Assembly (NCBI GenBank): GCA_040285825.1
Contig: JAUPSS010000007.1
Location: forward strand, 830,501-894,500
Source of the DNA: Eukaryota sp. TZLM1-RC
Taxonomy: Eukaryota > Metamonada: BaSk clade
Length of the DNA stretch: 64,000 bases
Reading direction: 5' to 3'
Positions 40,470 to 50,850 of this stretch are shown here, piece after piece. The notes beneath the pieces were generated by a model. That model had not been told where the DNA came from. It did not search any database and was given only the letters and a program-made list of their open reading frames with translations. The number at the start of each line of letters is the position of its first letter. The stretch's first letter is position 1. The position numbers and the translations under genes are program-made.

Positions 40470-42480
40470 AAAAGAGACCTCGTGGTAAGTCTGCCGGACT
40501 TTCTGGTATTACTATTGATCATGTAAAAGCCGCGATTATTTCTTCAGAAGATTGCCTTGGTTTATTGACCAAATTTTTCAACCAAATATTATCTGGTCAA
40601 CGCAAGTACCCAGAAGAATTAAGAAGTTCTCGTTTGACTGCACTTGTCAAAAATTCAAAAATGGATGTTCGTCCTATTGCAGTCTCTGAGAGCTTACATA
40701 ATATTTTTTCTGCGTGTTGCTTAAGCAGGTTCAATGAAAAAGCTAAAAAGATTTTATTACCCTTTCAAAATGATTGCATATATGGATGATGTTGTGCTTA
40801 TTGGTGAATTAAATATTGTGAAAAAAGCAACTGTATGTTTCAAAGAATTATTTACCAAAATTGGTCTCCGACTTAATTTACTTAAATGTGTTTTGTTATC
40901 GAATTCTCCAGTTTCCACAATAATTGATGATATTGAAATTCAAGCCAAATTATATTCAATTGATGCTATTCGTCATTTGGGTTCGTTTTTAGGAAATAAT
41001 GATGAAATTACCAAAAAATTGTTTGAAAAGTTGAACTCAATTTCTGACAAAATTGACCGAATGATGAATTTAGATATAAAAAAACACATCAAATTTACCA
41101 TTATAAGACTGTGTTTTTAGTTCCAATTTTAATCATATATTTCGATCTACAAATCCTCTCGTCACTAGACCTTTGGCTCAAAAAGTTTAATGAGTTACGT
41201 GCAAAAGTTCTGTCTCAATTACTGGGATGTAAAATGTTTCAAATTCCAGATCATGCTTACCTTAGTCCACAATATGGTGGTTTAGGGTGGACGAAGGCTT
41301 CTATTCTTACCTCGTGTGCTTTTTGTTGGTGGATGCAGAAATGCAATCTTTGAGTTCTCCGAAAGATTTGCAGATTGGGAAGATTTATTGATGACAACGC
41401 AAAGTTCCACTGTTTTTGCATTAAATGAAGAAATTTCAAGAATTGATGTAGAAAAATGGGGTCGATGTTTTCCCCAATCATTCAATGGCAATATTCCAGA
41501 AAAAAATGTTTTAAATTTGAAATACACTCTTCGAACATTACAGAAAAAGATTGACTGGAATGTATGAAAAAGATCTTTATAATAATATTTGCAGCTCGGC
41601 TGTTTTAAATCAAGATCTTCACTCATTGTTATTGGAAAAGGGTGTTTGTGAAAACAAGGTGTCAGATTCCTCACTTTTTGTAACCATTGTACCACGAAGA
41701 TTTGGATTGTGTGCTACTAATGAAGCATTTGTAACAAAAATGAGATTATATTTGAACATCCCCATTAACCAATTATTATCAAAAGAAAAATGTATTTGTT
41801 CGAATTCACCTCAACTCACTTTGCGCCATGCTCTAAATTGCTCTAAATTGATAACTTATCGTTCTTCATTACATGATGCTGTTAGAGACACTGTTTTCAA
41901 TATGGCACAAACTGCAAGGATATCGTGTATCAAAGAGCCCCTGCTGAAAGAAACACTTTCTCTGAATAATTTTGGTTCTGATGATAGAGGTGATGTATAC
42001 TGTGATTGGATTGATAATTCTGAAGCTATTGTTGACTTTGTCTCATGTAATGTTGCAAACGATACTTTGGTTCACAGAAGAAAACTTAATCCTGTGGCTG
42101 CTCTGGATTTTTAAAAGCAAAAGAAAAACATAGAAAATATGATAAAGAAATTGAAGATGCAAATATCGATAGAAATACACAGCTGGTTTTTATTGCTTTT
42201 CCATTTTCGATAAATGGAAGATTATCAGTTGAAGCAGAAACTTTTTTGGATGACTTCCAAAAAATGGTGAAAGAAAAAACAATGAAAAGATTTGATATTT
42301 TTTTATGGCGTTCACGGATTCAATTTGCCATTGTTAATAGATTACCGCGGTTTTTCAATCGAATTAGAGAAGCTTTAGCTAGACAGCAAGCAAATCAAGA
42401 TTTTGTAGAGGAAATCTTGGTTTAATGATAGTCGTCCCATTAGTTATGATTTAATTTAATCAAGTGTGCAAATTCAATAA
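40470..42480 (+). pseudogene. Family-D retrotransposon with an internal RT deletion
   Basis: The most 5'-extended D copy: RPRGKSAGLSGITIDHVKAA, SSRLTALVKNSKMDVRPIAV. After KILLPFQ it jumps straight to MIAYMDDVVLIG, losing about 330 bp of the palm (catalytic Asp A, GVKQGDPLGP). At least four later frame slips. The knuckle CICSNSPQLTLRHALNC and endonuclease DDRGDVYCDWIDNSE are present. The 3' tail ends GTGCAAATTCAATAA. Non-functional. Confidence 0.9.
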
Positions 42481-44541
42481 ATTAACTTACCCTTTCAATA
42501 TGGTATAAATACTACAGATGGAGTCTCTTCAGCGATTTTTGCTACTGATGTCTTATTTCGTCAAAATGAATCCAATGTTTGCATGTCATTGGATTTTAGT
42601 AATGCTTTCAATTCGCTAAGTCGTCGCAGTATCCATGGTGCTCTATTGCAATATATGCCAGAATTAATACCATATTTTCAATCAACATATTGCACATATT
42701 CTAATTTACATTTTGGTAACAACATTTTGATTTCATGAAGTGGCGTAAAGCAAGGAGATCCGTTAGGACCTCTTTTGTTTTGTTTGGCCATTCATCCTAT
42801 TCTACTGCAAATTCAAGAGATGTTTCCTTCACTAAAAATGATTGCATATATGGATGATGTTGTGCTTATTGGTGATTTAAATATTGTAAAAAAAGCAACT
42901 GTATGTTTTAAAGAATTATTTACCAAAATTGGTCTCCGACTTAATTTACTTAAATGTGTTTTGTTATCGAATTTTCCAGTTTCCACAATAATTGATGATA
43001 TTGAAATTCAAGCCAAATTATATTCAATTGATGCTATTCGTCATTTGGGTTCGTTTTTAGGAAATAATGATGAAATTACCAAAAAATTGTTTGAAAAGTT
43101 GAACTCAATTTCTGACAAAATTGACCGAATGATGAATTTAGATATAAAAAAACACATCAAATTTACCATTATAAGACTGTGTTTTAGTTCCAATTTTAAT
43201 CATATATTTTGATCTACAAATCCTCCCGTCACTAGACCTTTGGCTCAAAAGTTTAATGAGTTACGTGCAAAAGTTCTGTCTCAAATACTTGGATGTAAAA
43301 TGTTTCAAATTCCAGATCATGCTTACCTTAGTCCACAATATGGTGGTTTAGGGTGGACGAAGGCTTCTATTCTTACCTCGTGTGCTTTTGTTGGTGGATG
43401 CAGAAATGCAATCTTTGAGTTCTCCGAAAGATTTGCAGATTGGGAAGATTTATTGATGACAACGCAAAGTTCCACTGTTTTTGCATTAAATGAAGAAATT
43501 TCAAGAATTGATGTAGAAAAATGGGGTCGATGTTTTCCCCAATCATTCAATGGCAATATTCCAGAAAAAAATGTTTTAAATTTGAAGTACACTCTTCGAA
43601 CATTACAGAAAAGATTGACTGGAATGTATGAAAAGATCTTTATAATAAAATTTGCAGCTCGGCTGTTTTATATCAAGATCTTCACTCATTGTTATTGGAA
43701 AAGGGTGTTTGTGAAAACAAGGTGTCAGATTCTTCACTTTTTGTAACCATTGTACCACGAAGATTTGGATTGTGTGCTACTAATGAAGCATTTGTAACAA
43801 AAATGAGATTATATTTGAACATCCCCATTAACCAATTATTATCAAAAGAAAAATGTATTTGTTCGAATTCACCTCAACTCACTTTGCACCATGCTCTAAA
43901 TTGCTCTAAATTGATAACTTATCGTTCTTCATTACATGATGCTGTCAGAGACACTGTTTTCAATATGGCACAAACTGCAAGGATATCGTGTATCAAAGAG
44001 CCCCTGCTGAAAGAAACACTTTCTCTGAATAATTTTGGTTCTGATGATAGAGGTGATGTATACTGTGATTGGACTGATAATTCTGAAGCTATTGTTGACT
44101 TTTTCTCATGTAATGTTGCAAACGATACTTTGGTTCACAGAAGAAAACTGAATCCTGTGGCTGCTCTGGATTTTAAAGCAAAAGAAAAACATAGAAAATA
44201 TGATAAAGAAATTGAAGATGCAAATGTCGATAGAAATACACAGCTGGTTTTTATTGCTTTCCCATTTTGGATAAATGGAAGATTATCAGTTGACGCAGAA
44301 ACTTTTTTGGATGACTTCCAAAAAATGGTGAAAGAAAAAACAATGAAAAGATTTGATATTTTTTTATGGCGTTCATGGATTCAATTTGCCATTATTAATA
44401 GATTACCGCGGTTTTTCAATCGAATTAGAGAAGCTTTAGCTAGACAGCAAGCAAATCAAGATTTTGTAGAGGAAATCTTGGTTTAATGATAGTCGTCCCA
44501 TTAGTTATGATTTAATTTAATCAAGTGTGCAAATTCAATAA
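42481..44541 (+). pseudogene. Family-D retrotransposon, tandem copy 1 (2,061-bp unit)
   Basis: Starts at LPFQYGINTTDGVSSAI with FRQNESNVCMSLDFSNAFNS (split here), then SGVKQGDPLGPLLFCLAI, MIAYMDDVVLIGDLN, knuckle, RGDVYCDWTDNSEAIVDFFS and the 3' tail. Stops TGA at 42736-42738 and 43210-43212, plus a slip near 43630. Nearly identical to the next unit. Confidence 0.93.
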
Positions 44542-46602
44542 ATTAACTTACCCTTTCAATATGGTATAAATACTACAGATGGAGTCTCTTCAGCGATTTT
44601 TGCTACTGATGTCTTATTTCGTCAAAATGAATCCAATGTTTGCATGTCATTGGATTTTAGTAATGCTTTCAATTCGCTAAGTCGTCGCAGTATCCATGGT
44701 GCTCTATTGCAATATATGCCAGAATTAATACCATATTTTCAATCAACATATTGCACATATTCTAATTTACATTTTCGTAACAACATTTTGATTTCATGAA
44801 GTGGCGTAAAGCAAGGAGATCCGTTAGGACCTCTTTTGTTTTGTTTGGCCATTCATCCTATTCTACTGCAAATTCAAGAGATGTTTCCTTCACTAAAAAT
44901 GATTGCATATATGGATGATGTTGTGCTTATTGGTGATTTAAATATTGTAAAAAAAGCAACTGTATGTTTTAAAGAATTATTTACCAAAATTGGTCTCCGA
45001 CTTAATTTACTTAAATGTGTTTTGTTATCGAATTTTCCAGTTTCCACAATAATTGATGATATTGAAATTCAAGCCAAATTATATTCAATTGATGCTATTC
45101 GTCATTTGGGTTCGTTTTTAGGAAATAATGATGAAATTACCAAAAATTGTTTGAAAAGTTGAACTCAATTTCTGACAAAATTGACCGAATGATGAATTTA
45201 GATATAAAAAAACACATCAAATTTACCATTATAAGACTGTGTTTTAGTTCCAATTTTAATCATATATTTTGATCTACAAATCCTCCCGTCACTAGACCTT
45301 TGGCTCAAAAGTTTAATGAGTTACGTGCAAAAGTTCTGTCTCAAATACTTGGATGTAAAATGTTTCAAATTCCAGATCATGCTTACCTTAGTCCACAATA
45401 TGGTGGTTTAGGGTGGACGAAGGCTTCTATTCTTACCTCGTGTGCTTTTGTTGGTGGATGCAGAAATGCAATCTTTGAGTTCTCCGAAAGATTTGCAGAT
45501 TGGGAAGATTTATTGATGACAACGCAAAGTTCCACTGTTTTTGCATTAAATGAAGAAATTTCAAGAATTGATGTAGAAAAATGGGGTCGATGTTTTCCCC
45601 AATCATTCAATGGCAATATTCCAGAAAAAAATGTTTTAAATTTGAAGTACACTCTTCGAACATTACAGAAAAGATTGACTGGAATGTATGAAAAAGATCT
45701 TTATAATAAAATTTGCAGCTCGGCTGTTTTAAATCAAGATCTTCACTCATTGTTATTGGAAAAGGGTGTTTGTGAAAACAAGGTGTCAGATTCTTCACTT
45801 TTTGTAACCATTGTACCACGAAGATTTGGATTGTGTGCTACTAATGAAGCATTTGTAACAAAAATGAGATTATATTTGAACATCCCCATTAACCAATTAT
45901 TATCAAAAGAAAAATGTATTTGTTCGAATTCACCTCAACTCACTTTGCACCATGCTCTAAATTGCTCTAAATTGATAACTTATCGTTCTTCATTACATGA
46001 TGCTGTCAGAGACACTGTTTTCAATATGGCACAAACTGCAAGGATATCGTGTATCAAAGAGCCCCTGCTGAAAGAAACACTTTCTCTGAATAATTTTGGT
46101 TCTGATGATAGAGGTGATGTATACTGTGATTGGACTGATAATTCTGAAGCTATTGTTGACTTTTTCTCATGTAATGTTGCAAACGATACTTTGGTTCACA
46201 GAAGAAAACTGAATCCTGTGGCTGCTCTGGATTTTAAAGCAAAAGAAAAACATAGAAAATATGATAAAGAAATTGAAGATGCAAATGTCGATAGAAATAC
46301 ACAGCTGGTTTTTATTGCTTTCCCATTTTGGATAAATGGAAGATTATCAGTTGACGCAGAAACTTTTTTGGATGACTTCCAAAAAATGGTGAAAGAAAAA
46401 ACAATGAAAAGATTTGATATTTTTTTATGGCGTTCATGGATTCAATTTGCCATTATTAATAGATTACCGCGGTTTTTCAATCGAATTAGAGAAGCTTTAG
46501 CTAGACAGCAAGCAAATCAAGATTTTGTAGAGGAAATCTTGGTTTAATGATAGTCGTCCCATTAGTTATGATTTAATTTAATCAAGTGTGCAAATTCAAT
46601 AA
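44542..46602 (+). pseudogene. Family-D retrotransposon, tandem copy 2 (2,061-bp unit)
   Basis: A direct head-to-tail repeat of the previous unit with the same start point, the same two TGA stops (44797-44799 and near 45271) and the same WTDNSEAIVDFFS variant. It differs by a missing A near 45148. The frame from 45300 to 46547 is intact here. Confidence 0.93.
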
Positions 46603-46929
46603 ATACGATATTTCAGATCTTCTTGATGAAGAGTTTTTGGATTTATGTCAACACCATCTAATTGGAAACAATGATGCTGACAAAAGTCTTTTATGGTCTT
46701 TTAACACCATTTACTTGTCAAATTGAGAATTTCGTCGCGCATGAAAGTCTGGTTGATATTATATTTCCAGTTGATGTACATTTTCTTGCAGATGCTGTTG
46801 AGAAAGATCCTCAGACACTCTTAAAACCAGCAATTACGATTGCTCAATATATTGCCAGTAGAGAAGGGAAATCTTATCACGTTACCCCTGCATCAACAAC
46901 TGTAGATCCAGAACCTCGTCTATCAAAGA
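46603..46929 (+). other. Unrecognised coding-like segment
   Basis: A plus-strand open stretch reads YDISDLLDEEFLDLCQHHLI, then after a stop LLTPFTCQIENFVAHESLVD and KPAITIAQYIASREGKSY. It runs directly into a D relic. It may be host coding sequence captured at a 5' truncation point, or an upstream part of an older D-like element. Not recognised. Confidence 0.35.
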
Positions 46930-47505
46930 GCCTCTGCTGAAAGAAACACTGTCATTGAATAATTTTGGTTCTGATGATAAGGGTGATGTATACTGTGGTT
47001 GGATTAAGAACTCTGACGCTGTTGTTGATTTTGTCTCCTGTAATGTTGCAAATGACACTTTGGTTCACAGAAGAAAAATTAATATTGTAAGTGCTCTTGA
47101 AACAAAGAAAACAATGGCAAAGATGTCGAAGAAGCAAATGCTGATAGAAGCACACCATTTGTTTTTATTGCTTTTCCATTTGCCATAAACGGAGGACTAT
47201 CAGTAGAAGCAGGCAATTGGTTTGAACGATTTCCAAAAATTGGTTCAAGAAAAGACAATGAAGAGATTTGATATCTTTTTGTAGCGGTCACAAATTCAAT
47301 TTGCTATAGTTAATATATTGCCTCCGTTTTTTGGCTCGAATAAAATAACCAATGACAAACCATGCAGTGGTGGTTCAAACTTCTTGACGCAATGGCAAGA
47401 AAACAAGCAGATAAGCATTTTGTAGAGGAAATGTTGGATAATTGAATTTGGTTCCATTAGTTCTGATTTAATTTTATTCAGTGTTGTCATTCAATAAACA
47501 ATTAC
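46930..47505 (+). pseudogene. Diverged family-D relic
   Basis: KEPLLKETLSLNNFGSDDKGDV-like sequence in several frames (NNFGSDDKGDVYCGWIKNSD, VDFVSCNVANDTLVHRRK), then a degraded tail and 3' end ATTCAATAAACAATT. It is older than the tandem copies just upstream. Confidence 0.85.
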
Positions 47506-47689
47506 ATTGTGTACTTTCAGCTTCAGTGTTGAACAATAAATCATTGATTGAACAGCTTTGACATTAAATGCACTCGAAACAAAATCAAACAAAATTGTTT
47601 TTTACGTTTGAATAATAAATCTCTGTAATAAATCACGTAAACATGCAATATATAATTAATCAAAAAGACAAAAATAATAATTTTGATGA
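47506..47689. other. Spacer, no gene seen
   Basis: AT-rich sequence between two D relics. Confidence 0.5.
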
Positions 47690-48003
47690 ACTATAATGAA
47701 AAAGCTATCGAAAATGCTCATAGAAGAAGACAGCATGTTATCATTGTTTTCCTATTTTTTATGAATAGGATTCTAGCTTTGAAAACAGAACAATTGTTGA
47801 ATAAACTATTCAAAATGTAAAACAAAACAATGAAGAGTATGATATCTTTCAATGGCGTGTTCAGCTGGTAAAAGCGGATTACCTTTATGTTTACATTGTA
47901 TGAGACAAACTAGTTCAAATAAGCAAGCAGTTTTTGTAGAGTAAATCATGGTTCAATGTATTTCGTCCTGTTCGTGAGTTTTTTAATGTGAAAATAAAAA
48001 TTT
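47690..48003 (+). pseudogene. Very degraded family-D 3' relic
   Basis: Nucleotide order matches the D 3' end: AACAATGAAGAGTATGATAT, GTAGAGTAAATCATGGTTCA, then TTTCGTCCTGTTCGTGAGTT. Reading frames are lost. Confidence 0.6.
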
Positions 48004-48423
48004 AAATACTAGAAACGGTATTAAATGTCAAAGTTAAAAGCATTGAGTTGTACCACACCAACAAAGAGCACAACTTGTACCTCTTCCTTGCCAAAAAATA
48101 CTGTGGTTACAGTTATATAATCCTCAGTTTCAGTTCTCCCAGTCTCAGCAAGTATATTCTCAACTGATAGTCCATTTTGTTGCAGCAAGCCTCGTGGTTT
48201 TGGGATGTCAGAGTCTTGATTTTATCAAATGAAATCATCATTTTATAAAGATTTTGGAATCCAAGGTAAGTCTGCATTAATTTTATTGTCGAGTAATTGT
48301 AATTGGAGAATGACTTCTTGACCGAATAACTCAAATGAACACTCTTGACGTATTGTATTGAGTCTGCAAATTTCATCTTTACTCTGTTAAAGAGGGCTAT
48401 ATAGCATTCACTAGTGCGGAGTA
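48004..48423. other. Intergenic, no gene seen
   Basis: A minus-strand open frame (48511-48113) overlaps this stretch but lacks any motif and crosses the fold-back repeat, so I do not call it a gene. Confidence 0.5.
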
Positions 48424-48795
48424 CCGTGTTTGAGGAAAAAGTGGGAAGAAATACAACTGGGTGCAAATAAATATGGGATGTTCTGAAAAAAATCCCAATA
48501 TTGTTTCTCAACCTGTGAATTTCAACTCAAATAGATCTAACTTCCACACTCAATTGTTACAGTTCAGGAATATGTATTGTCAGGATGGAGAAAGCTGGTA
48601 GGAAATGTAACAGTAGCTCTTAACAAAAAAACCAGGAGTTTGACATTGAAATTAATTACTCAGTTTTTAATAAATAGTCAATCATATATTCTTATATTTT
48701 TAGATACCGAAAGAATGGCACCAATATAATTGGGATTTTTTCAAATAATCCCAAAAATCCCACCCATTTTCCACCCACTCTTTCCTCAAACACGG
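48424..48795. repeat. Fold-back (MITE-like) element
   Basis: Terminal inverted repeats 48424-48445 and 48774-48795 match at 21 of 22 positions (CCGTGTTTGAGGAAAAAGTG, with one A/G change). A weaker inner inverted similarity around TGAAAAAAATCCCAAT extends each arm to about 80 bp. The 372-bp interior has no coding capacity. I see no clear target duplication. It may be a non-autonomous DNA transposon of unknown superfamily. Confidence 0.65.
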
Positions 48796-48914
48796 GAAAA
48801 CGATTACAGAAAGGTTCTGGATCAGTGCAAGGTTATGTGAGTAACTAGGATATCAAAGTCGTCAAAAAAATTTCGAGTGGGAATCAGTTTTTTTGGCAAA
48901 AAGGTGGAAAGACA

Positions 48915-48986
48915 TCGCATATGGTGTAGTGGCTAGCATTAGTGTCTTTCACATACTAGACCCGGGTTCGATTCCCGGTATGCGAA
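48915..48986 (+). tRNA. tRNA-Glu (UUC)
   Basis: A 72-nt cloverleaf. Acceptor TCGCATA/TATGCGA with discriminator A. Anticodon stem AGTGT/ATACT around CTTTCAC, giving anticodon TTC at 48948-48950. T arm GGGTTCGATTCCC. The following ATTTTGCTTTTG carries a short T-run terminator. No intron. Confidence 0.96.
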
Positions 48987-49408
48987 ATTTTGCTTTTGTC
49001 TATTTTATATTTGATTTTCGCATTAAATTATTCAGTTTCTATATTTAATAATTGATGTTGATCGGTTTCCACAATACTTAGAGAAGGATTTATTAAGTCT
49101 TTTCATCCTTTCCTCCTTTTCCTCCTATACAAACGTTCTGCAATCGAGACACTAATTCTGCACTAAATATTCATTTGTTGGCTGAAGACATTTTGGCTGG
49201 AAGAGAGAGAGAGCGAGAGGTGTTTAAGAGACAACAGTCTCAAACCAATATTATTAAACCCACTGATGACAGCCAGAGAGATGTTGATAAGGATTCTGAA
49301 GGTCATGGTAAACCAATGAGTCGGATTCAACAACCAATCCTCAATACATTATCACGAGTAGCGATTACGAAAGTTGAGAAACGATGTATGGTTTTGAAGT
49401 AATTTTTT
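48987..49408 (+). other. Spacer with an unrecognised open frame
   Basis: 49175-49402 is open (LAEDILAGREREREVFKRQQ ... PMSRIQQPILNTL ... KRCMVLK), charged and helical in look. It ends just before the D 3' fragment. The codon at 49175 is not ATG. It may be an exon fragment or coding sequence attached to that element. Otherwise AT-rich. Confidence 0.3.
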
Positions 49409-49645
49409 TTGAATGACTTCCAAAAAATGGTGCAAGAAAAAACAATGAAAAGATTTGATATTTTTATATGGCGCTCTGGGATTCAATTTGCCATCATTAA
49501 TAGATTACCTCGTTTTTTCGATCGAATTAGAGAAGCTTTAGCTAGACAGCAAACAGATCAAGATTTTGTAGAGGAAATTTTGGTTCAATGAATTTCGTCC
49601 TATTAGTTATGAGTTTATTGTGTTAAGTGTGCAAGTTCAATAAAA
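49409..49645 (+). pseudogene. Family-D 3'-end fragment
   Basis: NDFQKMVQEKTMKRFDIFIW, IQFAIINRLPRFFDRIREAL and FVEEILVQ, then the D 3' tail ending GTGCAAGTTCAATAA. About 240 bp of 3' end only. The coding frame is open to the stop, so it is relatively young. Confidence 0.88.
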
Positions 49646-49753
49646 AAGTTCAAGTAATTTAAAACTTTTCATCTGAAATAATTCTTTTACCACACTGACC
49701 TTGACACACCTCACCCCTCCATTAATCTCTTTGCTTTCGATAACACTGAAGAA

Positions 49754-50494
49754 ATGAAATTTGTCGCTCTCATCAGTGGAGGTAAAGACTCCATCTTCAA
49801 CATTGTCAAATGTATTGAATTAGGACATGAACTCTGTTGTGTAGCCTCTCTTGTTTCTGCTGATGCCGTGGAAGTCGACTCGTACACTTTTCAGACAGTT
49901 GGTGGCAATGTCCTCTCTGCTCTAGCTGACTGCATGGGGGTTCCCTTCATTAGCAAACCATTAATTGGTTCTTCTATAAACACAGAGATGAATTACACAA
50001 CTACAGGTGGAGATGAAGTAGAAGATCTTTTTCAACTGCTATCCACGGTCAAGGATCGCTACCCAGATGTTGAGGGTGTGTCTGCAGGTGCTTTGTTTTC
50101 CGAGTATCAACGTAATAGGGTTAATCATGTTTGTGCTAGGTTGGGTTTGAGTGGACTCTATCCAATATGGGGAACAAAGCAATCTTTATTGGTAGAATCC
50201 ATGATTAGCCATGGAATGGAAATAATGCTAATTAAAACAGCATCCATGGGTCTCAAACGCAAACATGTTGGACAATTACTTTCTGACGTTCTACCGCATC
50301 TTCTTCACTTGGAGGAGATGGGTGTCAATGTTGCCGGTGAAGGCGGAGAGTATGAGTCTCTTGTGCTGTACTGTCCAGGATTATTTAAAAAGAGGTTAGT
50401 TGTAGATAACTATGATGTCGTTGTGCATTCTGAGTGTGATTTTGCACCAGTTGTTTACTTGAAGGTGAATAGATTTCATGTTGAAGATGTTTAG
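49754..50494 (+). CDS. DPH6: Diphthine-ammonia ligase (DPH6)
   Basis: 246 residues, single exon, ATG 49754. It catalyses the last, ATP-dependent amidation that turns diphthine on elongation factor 2 into diphthamide. The N-terminal adenine-nucleotide alpha-hydrolase PP-loop is MKFVALISGGKDSIFN (SGGKDS at residues 8-13). The family's second conserved region follows: VSAGALFSEYQRNRV, then GLSGLYPIWGT, and NVAGEGGEYESLV near the C-terminus. Length fits the short DPH6 form (human 267 residues) without the extra RidA-like domains of yeast. Intact. The enzyme implies the host makes diphthamide, typical of eukaryotes and archaea. Confidence 0.95.
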   Translation: MKFVALISGGKDSIFNIVKCIELGHELCCVASLVSADAVEVDSYTFQTVGGNVLSALADCMGVPFISKPLIGSSINTEMNYTTTGGDEVEDLFQLLSTVKDRYPDVEGVSAGALFSEYQRNRVNHVCARLGLSGLYPIWGTKQSLLVESMISHGMEIMLIKTASMGLKRKHVGQLLSDVLPHLLHLEEMGVNVAGEGGEYESLVLYCPGLFKKRLVVDNYDVVVHSECDFAPVVYLKVNRFHVEDV

Positions 50495-50850
50495 AGTTGG
50501 TTTTGTTGGTATTGAGTTTGCTTTAGAGTTTTTAATTAATTTATTTTTGATTGAATTGATTTGGTTTGTGAATGATGTCTCACAGTTGTTTCTTTTCCAA
50601 AGTCATTAGGTTCAAACACAAACTTTAAATCCTCCTATGCTCTTATATGGTTGAGCTAATGATCATTTATAAACCTTTTTTCAAACCAATTGACACCTTT
50701 TCATATTTCATTACATTTTAAATGATAATAGAAAATTATAAAAATGACTTCTATTGACTTCTACAAGCTCTTTTTTTGTACTGAGGAGGAGGCGACTCAA
50801 CAATATATTGGAAACAGTTAAACAATAATTGCCTAATACCTTTATCTTTT
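50495..50850. other. Intergenic, no gene seen
   Basis: 3' flank of DPH6 and the A/T-rich tail of the intact family-A element, which enters from the other side. Confidence 0.6.

Noticed and set aside
42481-46602. Tandem D copies as two separate insertions
   Set aside because: They share the exact start point and two inactivating stops, so duplication after insertion is simpler.
48113-48511. A 132-codon minus-strand open frame
   Set aside because: No recognisable motif, and it runs into the left arm of the fold-back element.
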